A stretch of DNA of 64,000 nt, from assembly GCF_001708505.1 (NCBI RefSeq), contig NZ_CP015992.1:186001-250000 (forward strand), given 5' to 3'. The DNA comes from Pseudomonas sp. TCU-HL1 (GTDB lineage: Bacteria; Pseudomonadota; Gammaproteobacteria; Pseudomonadales; Pseudomonadaceae). The notes beneath the pieces were generated by a model. That model was not told where the DNA came from, made no database searches, and saw only the letters and a program-made list of their open reading frames with translations. Made by a program: the position numbers and the translations under genes. Each line of letters starts with the position of its first letter. Positions within the stretch are counted from its first letter, which is position 1. Below, one piece after another: positions 1 to 8,020 of the stretch.

Positions 1-294
1 GAGCACCGCTGCCAGCAGGGCCAGGCCGATGCGACCGAGGCTCGCGCTCAGGTGCTGCCAGAGGCTGGCGTCCATATAGCCCTGGGTCAGAAGCACCCAG
101 CCCTTTCGAGCGATGGCCTGCGGGCTGGGCAGGAACAGGGGCTCGATCAGGCCTGCGGTGGTCACCGCCCACCAGGCCAGCAGCAGGCTGCCGAGGGTCA
201 GCAGGCTGATGGACAGAGTGCTCAGGGGGCGGCGCTGGCGCGGTCTCACGGTCGGGGCGGCCTTGCTGGCCAGGGGTAGGTCGAGGCTACTCAT
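1..294 (-). CDS. tauC: Taurine ABC transporter permease TauC (3' part lies outside the window)
   Basis: The first 98 codons of an inner-membrane permease are visible; the frame runs off the window edge. It starts at ATG 294, overlapping the tauB stop by four bases (ATGA). After a basic cytoplasmic N-terminus there is a first membrane segment (about residues 28-50). The stretch DASLWQHLSASLGRI is typical of TauC/SsuC permeases and close to E. coli TauC as I recall it. TauC should form the channel for taurine import with TauB and periplasmic TauA. In relatives tauD, the taurine dioxygenase, usually follows and would lie beyond the left edge. The taurine rather than generic sulfonate assignment rests on the tauA-tauB-tauC order and sequence flavour. 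Confidence 0.88.
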   Translation of the reverse strand, partial: MSSLDLPLASKAAPTVRPRQRRPLSTLSISLLTLGSLLLAWWAVTTAGLIEPLFLPSPQAIARKGWVLLTQGYMDASLWQHLSASLGRIGLALLAAVL

Positions 295-1073
295 GCGCTT
301 CTCCTATTGCGTTCGGCGAAGACCTGGGCGAGCACGTGCTCGCGCGTCTCGATGAACTGCGGGTCGGACTTGATCGCCCGTGCGCTTTCGCCGGCGGCAT
401 AGCGCTGGCCGAAGTCCAGGCGCAGGCGTTCGGTGATGCGGCCCGGATTGGGCGACAGCAGGATGAGTTCGGTGGCGAGGAAGACCGCTTCCTCGATGTC
501 GTGGGTGATCAGGAACACCGGCTTCGCCGCGCGTCGCCAGACCTGCAGCAGCAACTCCTGCATCTGTTCGCGGGTGAAGGCGTCGAGGGCGCCGAAGGGC
601 TCGTCCATCAGCAGTACGCGCGGATCAGCGGCCAGGGCGCGAGCGATACCAACGCGTTGTTTCTGTCCGCCGGAAAGCTCCCAGATGCGGCGCTTGCCGA
701 AGCCGCCCAGGTCCACCAGGGCGAGCATGTCGCGGGCTCGCACCTCACGCTCGGCGCGGGGCACACCGGCCAGTTCCAGGCCAAAGGCGACGTTGCCGAG
801 TACGTCCTGCCAGGGCAGCAGGGCATCGTCCTGGAACACCACGCCGCGTTCGGCGCTGGGGCCGCTGACAGGTACGCCGTCGAGGCTGATGCGCCCTGCG
901 CTGGGGCCGACGAAGCCGGCGATGAGGTTGAGCAGGGTGGTCTTGCCGCTGCCGGAGGGGCCGAGGGCCACCAGCAGCTCGCCGGGGCCGAGGTCAAAGG
1001 AAATGTCGGTCAGTACCGGCACGGCCGCGCCTGGGTACTGTGCGCTGATGCGCTCCAGCTGGAGTAGGGCCAT
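291..1073 (-). CDS. tauB: Taurine ABC transporter ATP-binding protein TauB
   Basis: A 260-residue ATPase of the nitrate/sulfonate/taurine (TauB/SsuB) class that energises taurine uptake at the cytoplasmic face. Visible motifs are Walker A GPSGSGKT (38-45), the Q-loop VVFQDDALLPW (about 78-88), signature LSGGQ (133-137), Walker B VLLMDEP (153-159) and switch ITHDIEEA. It is translationally coupled to tauC by a four-base overlap. It is separated from tauA by 159 bases that contain a large inverted repeat. Expression is expected under sulfate limitation (CysB/Cbl-type control in relatives), but no operator could be proved here. Confidence 0.9.
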   Translation of the reverse strand: MALLQLERISAQYPGAAVPVLTDISFDLGPGELLVALGPSGSGKTTLLNLIAGFVGPSAGRISLDGVPVSGPSAERGVVFQDDALLPWQDVLGNVAFGLELAGVPRAEREVRARDMLALVDLGGFGKRRIWELSGGQKQRVGIARALAADPRVLLMDEPFGALDAFTREQMQELLLQVWRRAAKPVFLITHDIEEAVFLATELILLSPNPGRITERLRLDFGQRYAAGESARAIKSDPQFIETREHVLAQVFAERNRRSA

Positions 1074-1104
1074 TTTTCTAACGCTCTGGATAAGCAGAAG
1101 TTGA

Positions 1105-1221
1105 CGATCCAGCGAGCTAGAGCGGGGCTAGGCGAAAACGACCGAAGGAGCGGAGCTTACTTTTGTAAGTGAGCAGCCTGAGGTCGTTTTCAACAACGCC
1201 CCGCCGACGCGCAGCGGATCG
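1105..1221. repeat. Large imperfect inverted repeat between tauA and tauB
   Basis: A nested palindrome about 117 bases long. Outer arms begin CGATCC and end GGATCG. Middle arms are GCGGGGC with GCCCCGC and GAAAACGACC with GGTCGTTTTC. The apex is CTTAC-TTTT-GTAAG. I recall similar elements in several Pseudomonas genomes, so it is probably a dispersed intergenic repeat. Lying inside the tau transcript, it could act as a processing or partial termination site that keeps binding-protein mRNA more abundant than tauBC mRNA. That role is inference. Confidence 0.75.
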
Positions 1222-1232
1222 TGGGGTGGAGA

Positions 1233-2213
1233 TCAGTTGGTGACGTATTTCGCGCTGACATAGGGCGCATAGTCCGGCAGCACCGCGTCGACCTTGCCTT
1301 GCTCCTTGAGGAAGGCAGCACTCTCGCTGATGGCCTGGGTGGTGGGTGCGCCCAGAGCGGTTGCCTGGTCGGCGGCCAGCGGGAAGACGTTGCCCTGCAG
1401 CAGCAGCGGGATGTCTTCGGCCTTGGCGCCGGAGAGCTTCACCAATTTGTCGACGTTGGACTTGTTGGCCAGCCAGGCTTGCGGGTCCTTGCGGTAGTCG
1501 GCGTAGGCGTCGAGGGTCACCTTGGCGAAGGCGCGGACGACTTCAGGGTGTTTCTCGGCGAAATCCTTGCGCACGATCCAGGCGTCGAAGGTGGGGGCGC
1601 CCAGCTTGCCCAGTTCGGCGGAGCTGATGAGTACCTTGCCATTGGACTTGGCGACACCCAGGGCCGGGTCCCAGATGTAGGTGGCGTCGATATCGCCGCG
1701 CTGCCAGGCGGCGACGATGGCCGGCGGCGCGAGGTTGAGGATCGTGACCTTGGTGGGGTCGATCTGCCAGTGCTTGAGCGCCGCCAGCAGGCTGTAGTGG
1801 CCGGTTGAAACGAAGGGCACGGCGATCTTCTTGCCAATCAGGTCTTCGGGCTTGGTGATGCCGGCGCCGTTGCGCGCCACCAGGGCTTCGGCATCGCCGA
1901 TCTGGGTGGCGATGAGGAATGTCTGGATCGGCAGCTGGCGAGTGGCCGCGGCAGCCAGGGGGCTGGAGCCGACATAGCCGATCTGCACGTCACCGGAAGC
2001 TACGGCGGTGATGACTTCAGCGCCGCTGTCGAACTTGCGCCAGTCGATTTCGGATTTGCTCGCCTTTTCATAGGCGCCATCGGCCTGGGCCACCTTGGCC
2101 GGGTCGACGGTGGTCTGGTAGGCGACGGTGAAGTCCGCGGCCTGGGCGCTCAGTGCCAGGCCGCCAAGGGTCAGGGCCGCCAGCAGGCGACGGGGGAACA
2201 GGGACGGAATCAT
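1233..2213 (-). CDS. tauA: Taurine-binding periplasmic protein TauA
   Basis: A 326-residue substrate-binding protein with a Sec signal peptide (about 1-25, cleavage after LSAQA) and the NMT1/SsuA-like fold. It should capture taurine in the periplasm and deliver it to TauBC. Supporting segments are VAYQTTVDPAKVAQ after the signal, GYVGSSPLAAAATR, and DATYIWDPALG, the acidic-aromatic stretch seen in TauA/SsuA ligand pockets. Length fits the family (about 320). It is first in the minus-strand operon, diverging from a porin across an AT-rich region. It is distinct from the second sulfonate-binding protein (ssuA) 3 kb away. The SsuA alternative is less likely because of the tauBC context. Confidence 0.9.
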   Translation of the reverse strand: MIPSLFPRRLLAALTLGGLALSAQAADFTVAYQTTVDPAKVAQADGAYEKASKSEIDWRKFDSGAEVITAVASGDVQIGYVGSSPLAAAATRQLPIQTFLIATQIGDAEALVARNGAGITKPEDLIGKKIAVPFVSTGHYSLLAALKHWQIDPTKVTILNLAPPAIVAAWQRGDIDATYIWDPALGVAKSNGKVLISSAELGKLGAPTFDAWIVRKDFAEKHPEVVRAFAKVTLDAYADYRKDPQAWLANKSNVDKLVKLSGAKAEDIPLLLQGNVFPLAADQATALGAPTTQAISESAAFLKEQGKVDAVLPDYAPYVSAKYVTN

Positions 2214-2609
2214 GGGGTGCTCCTCAACGGGCTGGGGCCGGTCTTGGAGGCCGGTCCACGGGACAGGGTGTAGTGCGCTCAGGGTGTCCGGTGGTCCGGT
2301 GGAGACAATCTAATTGATCTAAAAAACAAGAAATAAATAATTTTTTTGCATTAGCTTAGGTCGGACGACTCCTCGGGCTCCGTAGAATTGCTTATTGCTG
2401 AAAGTTATTTGAATCTAAAAAATAATTCTTTTTAGAAATTAGCTTTCGTCTTCTAGAGTGGCGGCCTGCCGAAAGCGGACCGCCGCATCGCATTTGCACC
2501 GGAGCCTGTGAAAACGACAGTGGCTTCGAAGGTCACGCAGCGGCGCGTCGCGTCTGCTCCTGCTCCGGGCACCCCAACACCCTTACAAGATCGCAATGGA
2601 GCATCGAGC
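2214..2609. promoter_or_regulatory. Divergent AT-rich promoter region between tauA and the porin gene
   Basis: About 400 bases without a convincing gene, containing two strongly AT-rich patches (2308-2350 and 2400-2445) in GC-rich surroundings. A near-perfect palindrome, TCTAAAAA at 2414-2421 and TTTTTAGA at 2429-2436, is centred about 185 bases upstream of the porin ATG. AT-rich upstream sites suit CysB/Cbl-type LysR activators of sulfur-starvation genes, which is inference. An in-frame extension of the porin frame up to 2508 exists but lacks a signal-peptide start, so the region is treated as noncoding. Confidence 0.55.
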
Positions 2610-3941
2610 ATGAACAAGTCGTCCCTCGCCCTGGCCGTCGCCCTCGGCGTGCTGGCCCAGCAAGCCGCCGCCGGCGGTTTCATCGAAGACAGCAAGGCCA
2701 GCCTGACCCTGCGTAACTTCTACATCAACTCGGACAACCGCCAGTTCGCCGCCGCGCCGTCCAAGCAGGAGGAGTGGGGCCAGGGCTTCCTCTTCAACTA
2801 CGCCTCGGGCTACACCGAAGGCACCGTCGGCGTCGGCGTCGATGCCCTCGGCCTGTTGGGCATGAAGCTGGATTCCGGCAAGGGCCGCCACTACAACCCG
2901 ACCAGCGCCAGCTATGGCGGCACCGTGTTCCCGACCGACAACGATGGCCGCGCCAAGGATGATTTCGGCAGCCTGGGCGTGACAGGCAAGGTGCGCATCT
3001 CCAAGACCGAAGCGCGCATCGGCACCCTGCTGCCGAAGCTGCCGGTGGTGACCTACAACGACGGCCGCCTGCTGCCGCAGACCTTCGAGGGCGGGCAGAT
3101 CACCTCCAGCGAAATCGCCGGCCTGACCCTGGTCGGTGGCCAGCTGGAACACGCCAAGGGGCGTAACTCCAGCGACGCCCGTGGTCTGTCCATCGCCGGC
3201 GCGAACAACGCCCGCAGCGGCCAGTTCGTCAACACGTTCTACTTCGCCGGCGGTGACTACAAGGTCAGCGACAACCTGCTCGCGCAGTACTACTACGGCA
3301 ACCTGGAAGACTTCTACCAACAGCATTTCGTCGGCCTGACCCACAACTGGGCGCTGCCGGTGGGCGCGCTGAAGTCTGACCTGCGCTACTTCTACAGCGA
3401 CTCCGACGGCAAGAACGCCAGTGTTGAGGGCCGTCGCGAAGGCTTCCGCAGCTCGGGCAACTGGGCGGCCAACGACCCGGACCGCTTCGAAGTGGACAAC
3501 CGCACATGGAGCGCCCTGTTCACCTACACCCTCGGCGGCCACGCGGCCAGCCTGGGCTACCAGCAGGTCTCCGGCGACAGCGCCTTCCCCTTCCTCAACC
3601 AGGGTGATGGTGCCACCGCCTACCTGATCACCGACCGCCAGATCGGCAAGTTCCTCAGCGCCGGCGAGCGCACCTGGGTGGCCGAATACGGCTACGACTT
3701 CGCCAAGCTCGGCGCGCCGGGGCTGAAGGCGGTGGCTACCTACCTGAAGGGCAGCAACATCGAAACCCAGGGTAGCGACCAGGGCGAGTGGGAGCGTGAC
3801 TTCCGCCTCGACTACGTGCTGCAGGACGGCCCGCTGAAAGGCCTGGGTGTGTCCTGGCGTAACGCCGCGCTGCGCAGCGACGCTGCCCGCGACCAGGACG
3901 AGAACCGCCTGATCCTGAGCTACACCCTGACGCTGCTGTAA
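2610..3941 (+). CDS. OprD-family outer-membrane porin
   Basis: A 443-residue precursor with a signal peptide (MNKSSLALAVALGVLAQQAA, then AGG) followed by an OprD-type beta-barrel: repeated amphipathic strands, a GFRSSGNWAANDPDRFEVDN loop region, and a C-terminus ending in alternating hydrophobic residues (LILSYTLTLL). I chose ATG 2610 over the in-frame start at 2508 because only the later start gives a signal peptide at the N-terminus. OprD porins are substrate-preferring channels for amino acids and small organic anions. Divergence from tauA and closeness to lsfA-ssu suggest an uptake channel for sulfonates or another sulfur source. The family is secure; the substrate is not. Confidence 0.85.
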   Translation: MNKSSLALAVALGVLAQQAAAGGFIEDSKASLTLRNFYINSDNRQFAAAPSKQEEWGQGFLFNYASGYTEGTVGVGVDALGLLGMKLDSGKGRHYNPTSASYGGTVFPTDNDGRAKDDFGSLGVTGKVRISKTEARIGTLLPKLPVVTYNDGRLLPQTFEGGQITSSEIAGLTLVGGQLEHAKGRNSSDARGLSIAGANNARSGQFVNTFYFAGGDYKVSDNLLAQYYYGNLEDFYQQHFVGLTHNWALPVGALKSDLRYFYSDSDGKNASVEGRREGFRSSGNWAANDPDRFEVDNRTWSALFTYTLGGHAASLGYQQVSGDSAFPFLNQGDGATAYLITDRQIGKFLSAGERTWVAEYGYDFAKLGAPGLKAVATYLKGSNIETQGSDQGEWERDFRLDYVLQDGPLKGLGVSWRNAALRSDAARDQDENRLILSYTLTLL

Positions 3942-3956
3942 GACGCACGGACTGCC

Positions 3957-4092
3957 CCCTCTCCCTCTGGGAGAGGGTTGGGGTGAGGGAAGTGAGGTCC
4001 TGCTCGGTGGCTTGGTCGTGTTGGGCTTCGCTGCGCTCTGCACCAACCTACGGGGCCCTTGCGCGGTCCTTGGCGAATGAATTAGCCCCCAT
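3957..4092. repeat. Composite Pseudomonas intergenic repeat, intact copy (hairpin plus target-like module)
   Basis: Begins with a perfect hairpin, CCCTCTCCC (3957-3965) and GGGAGAGGG (3969-3977), the only terminator-like structure after the porin; it lacks a following T-run. It continues with TTGGGCTTCGCTGCGCTCTG, then CCAACCT|ACGGGG (4043-4055), and ends TTGGCGAATGAATT. The same module, split by the IS110 element, is at 41827-41855 plus 43081-43110, so this copy shows what the empty site looked like. Confidence 0.8.
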
Positions 4093-4257
4093 AGAAACCG
4101 CCGGGAGCCTCATTCCAGAGGCCTTTCCGGCTTTTTCACGTCTGCAACTAAATATTCCCTAATGGCATAAATAAATTGTTATTTATTCTTTTTAATTTTC
4201 AATGCGACTACGCATAGTGAGCCCCACGGAACGACACCCAGACACAGGAGCAGCACC
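4093..4257 (+). promoter_or_regulatory. AT-rich upstream region of lsfA
   Basis: An AT-rich stretch (about 4145-4205) precedes lsfA and contains the palindrome AATAAAT (4170-4176) and ATTTATT (4181-4187). The ribosome-binding site is the purine-rich CAGGAGCAG ending about 6 bases before ATG 4258. The composition contrast resembles the tauA upstream region and fits a sulfur-starvation activator site. No clear -35/-10 pair was assigned. Confidence 0.45.
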
Positions 4258-4896
4258 ATGAGTATCCGCCTCGGCGACATCGCCCCCGACTTCGAACAGG
4301 ATTCCAGCGAAGGCCGCATCCGCTTCCACGAATGGCTGGGCAGCAACTGGGGCGTGCTGTTCTCGCACCCTGCCGACTTCACCCCGGTGTGCACCACCGA
4401 GCTCGGCTTCACCGCCAAGCTGAAGGATGAGTTCGCCGCTCGCGGGGTCAAGGCAATCGCCCTTTCCGTCGACCCGGTGGATTCCCACCACCGCTGGATC
4501 GAGGACATCAACGACACCCAGGGCACCCTGGTGAATTTCCCGATCATCGCCGACGCCGACCGCCAGGTGTCCGACCTGTACGACCTGATCCACCCGAACG
4601 CCAACGACACCCTTACCGTGCGTTCGCTGTTCATCATTGACCCGAACAAGAAGGTGCGCCTGACCATCACCTACCCGGCCAGCACCGGGCGCAACTTCAA
4701 CGAAATCCTGCGGGTGATCGATTCCCTGCAGCTGACCGACCATCACAAGGTCGCCACCCCGGCCAACTGGCAGGACGGCGACGATGTGGTGATCGTGCCC
4801 TCGCTCAAGGATGAAGACGAGATTCGCCAGCGCTTCCCGCGCGGCTACAAGGCGGTCCGGCCGTACCTGCGCCTGACACCGCAACCCAACCGCTGA
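4258..4896 (+). CDS. lsfA: 1-Cys peroxiredoxin LsfA (Prx6 family)
   Basis: A 212-residue thiol peroxidase. The active site HPADFTPVCTTELG places the peroxidatic cysteine at Cys45 with Thr42 and His37. The C-terminal extension RFPRGYKAVRPYLRLTPQ is characteristic of Prx6/LsfA proteins and no resolving cysteine is evident. LsfA was first recognised in Pseudomonas as a sulfonate/sulfate-starvation-linked protein. Its place 100 bases ahead of ssuA fits that. It probably limits peroxide formed by FMNH2-dependent desulfonation, which is inference. Confidence 0.92.
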   Translation: MSIRLGDIAPDFEQDSSEGRIRFHEWLGSNWGVLFSHPADFTPVCTTELGFTAKLKDEFAARGVKAIALSVDPVDSHHRWIEDINDTQGTLVNFPIIADADRQVSDLYDLIHPNANDTLTVRSLFIIDPNKKVRLTITYPASTGRNFNEILRVIDSLQLTDHHKVATPANWQDGDDVVIVPSLKDEDEIRQRFPRGYKAVRPYLRLTPQPNR

Positions 4897-4996
4897 TCTA
4901 CCCGGCGCATTCCGCGCACTGAACGACCCCGCCTTACTCACCCGCTAACGGGCCAGCAGGCAACGACACCACAAGCAAAGTCATGAGGAGAGCGCC

Positions 4997-5959
4997 ATGC
5001 GCACTATCACTTTGCGTCGGAGCCTGGCTGCCCTGTTTGCGGCTGCCCTGGCTTTCGGCGCCATCACTCAAGCACAGGCCGAAACCCTGCGGATCGGCTA
5101 CCAGAAGTACGGCACCCTGGTGCTGCTCAAGGCCAAGGGCACGCTGGAGAAACGCCTGGCTGACCAGGGCATCGAGGTGAAATGGACCGAGTTCCCCGGC
5201 GGCCCGCAGCTGCTGGAAGGCCTCAATGTGGGTTCCATCGACTTCGGCGTAACCGGCGAGACGCCTCCGGTGTTCGCCCAGGCCGCTGGCGCCGACCTGC
5301 TCTACGTGGCCTTTGAACCGCCGGCTCCGCAGAGCGAAGCGATCCTGGTGCCCAAGGGTTCGCCCATCCAGTCGGTGAAGGAACTGGCCGGCAAGAAGGT
5401 CGCGCTGAACAAGGGCTCCAACGTGCACTACCTGCTGGTGCGTGCGCTGGAGGATGCCGGCCTGAAGTACAGCGACATCCAGCCCGTCTATCTGCCCCCG
5501 GCCGACGCCCGTGCCGCCTTCGAGCGTGGCAGCGTGGATGCCTGGGTGATCTGGGACCCCTTCCAGGCCGCCGCCGAGAAGCAACTGGAAGCCCGCACCC
5601 TGCGCAATGGCGAAGGGCTTGTGGATAACCATCAGTTCTACCTGGCCACTCGCACCTATGCGCAGAAGCATCCGCAGGTGATCAACACGCTGATCGAGGA
5701 AGTGCGCGCCGTGGGCGAGGACTCCAAGGCCGATCCGGACAAGGTCACCGAACAGGTTGCGCCGCTGCTGGGCCTGCCCAAGGACATCACCTCCATCGCG
5801 GTGAAGCGCCAGGGCTACGGTGCCCAGCCGCTGAGCCCAGAGGTCGTCACCGCGCAGCAGAAAATCGCCGACACCTTCACTGCGCTGAAGCTGATCCCGA
5901 AAAAACTCAGCATTGCCGACGTGATCTGGACGCCGCCCGCGAAGGTCGCGCAGCAGTAA
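4997..5959 (+). CDS. ssuA: Aliphatic sulfonate-binding periplasmic protein SsuA
   Basis: A 320-residue binding protein with a signal peptide (about 1-28, ending ITQAQA) followed by ETLRIGYQKYGTLVLLKAKG, the usual start of mature SsuA. DFGVTGETPPVFAQAAGADL and DAWVIWDPFQAAAE are ligand-pocket segments of the family. It should bind alkanesulfonates and feed SsuBC. The start ATG 4997 follows GAGGAG at 4985-4990. In many pseudomonads the FMN reductase gene ssuE precedes ssuA; here only 100 bases separate it from lsfA, so ssuE is not in this cluster. A strong hairpin separates ssuA from ssuD. Confidence 0.92.
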   Translation: MRTITLRRSLAALFAAALAFGAITQAQAETLRIGYQKYGTLVLLKAKGTLEKRLADQGIEVKWTEFPGGPQLLEGLNVGSIDFGVTGETPPVFAQAAGADLLYVAFEPPAPQSEAILVPKGSPIQSVKELAGKKVALNKGSNVHYLLVRALEDAGLKYSDIQPVYLPPADARAAFERGSVDAWVIWDPFQAAAEKQLEARTLRNGEGLVDNHQFYLATRTYAQKHPQVINTLIEEVRAVGEDSKADPDKVTEQVAPLLGLPKDITSIAVKRQGYGAQPLSPEVVTAQQKIADTFTALKLIPKKLSIADVIWTPPAKVAQQ

Positions 5960-6011
5960 TTCCGAAGCAATGGGCGAGATCGAGCCCGGCCGGCGCTTCC
6001 CTCACCCCCGG

Positions 6012-6046
6012 CCCCTCTCCCGCAAGCGGGAGAGGGGAGGTTTTTT
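6012..6046 (+). terminator. Rho-independent-type hairpin between ssuA and ssuD
   Basis: A 12-base perfect stem (6012-6023 with 6026-6037, AA loop) made of CCCCTCTCCCGC and its complement, followed by AGG and six T residues. It ends just before the ssuD ribosome-binding site (AAGGAG, 6047-6052). By structure it could terminate or attenuate transcription after ssuA, raising binding protein relative to downstream genes. The stem sequence is also a common Pseudomonas intergenic repeat, so it may be a captured repeat. Confidence 0.75.
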
Positions 6047-6060
6047 AAGGAGACCACTCC

Positions 6061-7224
6061 ATGAGCTTGAACATCTTCTGGTTCCTGCCGACCCACGGCG
6101 ACGGCCACTACCTCGGCACATCCGAAGGTGCCCGCGCCGTTGACCACGGCTACCTGCAACAGATCGCCCAGGCGGCCGACCGCCTCGGTTTCGGCGGCGT
6201 ACTGATCCCCACCGGGCGTTCCTGCGAGGATTCCTGGCTGGTGGCAGCTTCGCTGATCCCCGTGACCCAGCGCCTGAAGTTCCTCGTGGCCCTGCGCCCC
6301 GGGATCATTTCGCCGACCGTGGCGGCGCGTCAGGCGGCGACCCTGGATCGCCTGTCCGGTGGCCGCGCGCTGTTCAACCTGGTGACCGGCGGCGACCCGG
6401 ACGAACTGGCCGCCGACGGCCTGCACCTGAACCATGAGGAACGTTACGAAGCCTCGGTGGAGTTCACCCGCATCTGGCGCCGCGTGCTGGAGGGCGAAAC
6501 CGTCGACTACGACGGCAAGCACATCCAGGTGAAGGGCGCCAAATTGTTCTACCCCCCGCTGCAGCAACCGCGTCCGCCGCTGTACTTCGGGGGCTCCTCC
6601 GAAGCGGCCCAGGACCTCGCGGCCGAGCAGGTGGAGCTCTACCTGACCTGGGGCGAGCCGCCGGCAGCGGTGAAGGAGAAAATCGAACAGGTACGCGTCA
6701 AGGCCGCCAAACAGGGCCGCACCGTGCGCTTCGGCATCCGCCTGCATGTGATCGTGCGCGAAACCAATGAAGCCGCCTGGGCGGCTGCCGACCGCCTCAT
6801 CGAGAACCTAGATGACGCGACCATCGCCAAGGCCCAGGCTGCCTTCGCCCGCTTCGATTCGGTGGGCCAGCAGCGCATGGCCGCCCTGCACAATGGTCGC
6901 CGCGACAAGCTGGAAGTCAGCCCCAACCTTTGGGCCGGCGTCGGCCTGGTACGTGGCGGTGCTGGCACCGCGCTGGTGGGAGACGGCCCGACCGTGGCCG
7001 CGCGGGTGAAGGAATACGCCGACCTCGGCATCGACACCTTCATCTTCTCCGGCTACCCGCACCTGGAAGAGTCCTACCGCGTCGCCGAACTGCTGTTCCC
7101 CCACCTCGACGTGGCCCGTCCGCGCACCAACGATGGCCTGGGCTTCGTCAGCCCCTTCGGCGAGATGGTGGCCAATGAGGCCCTGCCCGAGGCCAAGCTG
7201 CACACGCTGGCATCGCAGAGCTGA
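6061..7224 (+). CDS. ssuD: FMNH2-dependent alkanesulfonate monooxygenase SsuD
   Basis: A 387-residue bacterial-luciferase-like monooxygenase that splits the C-S bond of alkanesulfonates using FMNH2 and O2, releasing sulfite and an aldehyde. It begins MSLNIFWFLPTHGDGHYLGT, as in SsuD. It carries PTGRSCEDSW (the region of the SsuD cysteine), FNLVTGGDPDE, LYFGGSSEAAQDLA and FIFSGYPHLEESYRVAELLFP. Length matches E. coli SsuD (about 381). It needs reduced flavin; no reductase gene is in the cluster, so FMNH2 must come from elsewhere. Confidence 0.95.
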   Translation: MSLNIFWFLPTHGDGHYLGTSEGARAVDHGYLQQIAQAADRLGFGGVLIPTGRSCEDSWLVAASLIPVTQRLKFLVALRPGIISPTVAARQAATLDRLSGGRALFNLVTGGDPDELAADGLHLNHEERYEASVEFTRIWRRVLEGETVDYDGKHIQVKGAKLFYPPLQQPRPPLYFGGSSEAAQDLAAEQVELYLTWGEPPAAVKEKIEQVRVKAAKQGRTVRFGIRLHVIVRETNEAAWAAADRLIENLDDATIAKAQAAFARFDSVGQQRMAALHNGRRDKLEVSPNLWAGVGLVRGGAGTALVGDGPTVAARVKEYADLGIDTFIFSGYPHLEESYRVAELLFPHLDVARPRTNDGLGFVSPFGEMVANEALPEAKLHTLASQS

Positions 7225-7234
7225 GGGCGCGGGG

Positions 7235-8020
7235 ATGAAACTCGAATCCATACTTCTGCGCCTGGCGCCCTGTGCCTTGCCCGTGGTGCTGCTGGCGATC
7301 TGGCAGGTCGCGGTGGAAACCGGCCTGCTGTCTACCCGAATCCTGCCGGCGCCGAGCGCGGTGCTGGCGGCGGGCTGGGACCTGCTGTCCAGCGGTGAGA
7401 TCTGGACTCACCTGGCCATCAGTGGCTGGCGTGCCGGGATTGGCTTCGCCATCGGCGGCGGCCTCGGCCTGCTGCTGGGCTTCACCACCGGCCTGTCGAA
7501 GTGGGGCGAGCGCCTGCTGGACAGCTCGGTGCAGATGATCCGCAACGTGCCGCACCTGGCGCTGATCCCGCTGGTGATCCTGTGGTTCGGCATCGATGAG
7601 TCGGCGAAGATTTTCCTGGTTGCCCTCGGCACCCTGTTCCCCATCTACCTCAACACCTACCACGGCATCCGTAACGTCGACCCGGCGTTGGTGGAAATGG
7701 CGCGCAGCTATGGGTTGTCCGGCTTCGCACTGTTCCACCAGGTCATCCTGCCCGGCGCGCTGCCCTCGATCCTGGTGGGCGTGCGTTTCGCCCTCGGCTT
7801 CATGTGGCTGACGCTGATCGTCGCCGAGACGATTTCCGCCAGCTCCGGCATCGGCTATCTGGCGATGAACGCCCGCGAGTTCCTGCAGACCGATGTGGTG
7901 GTACTGGCGATCCTGCTCTACGCGGTGCTCGGCAAGCTGGCCGACGTGGCGGCCCGTGGCCTCGAACGTATCTGGCTGCGCTGGCACCCGGCCTACCAGA
8001 CCAAGGGAGGTGCCGCATGA
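7235..8020 (+). CDS. ssuC: Aliphatic sulfonate ABC transporter permease SsuC
   Basis: A 261-residue inner-membrane permease with about six hydrophobic segments. It has the permease-ATPase contact motif in EMARSYGLSGFALFHQVILPGALPSILVG (EAA loop). ATG 7235 was chosen because the upstream in-frame extension overlaps ssuD and is not conserved in style; GGG lies just ahead. The stop codon overlaps the ssuB start by four bases (ATGA), so the two are translationally coupled. It works with SsuA and SsuB. Confidence 0.92.
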   Translation: MKLESILLRLAPCALPVVLLAIWQVAVETGLLSTRILPAPSAVLAAGWDLLSSGEIWTHLAISGWRAGIGFAIGGGLGLLLGFTTGLSKWGERLLDSSVQMIRNVPHLALIPLVILWFGIDESAKIFLVALGTLFPIYLNTYHGIRNVDPALVEMARSYGLSGFALFHQVILPGALPSILVGVRFALGFMWLTLIVAETISASSGIGYLAMNAREFLQTDVVVLAILLYAVLGKLADVAARGLERIWLRWHPAYQTKGGAA

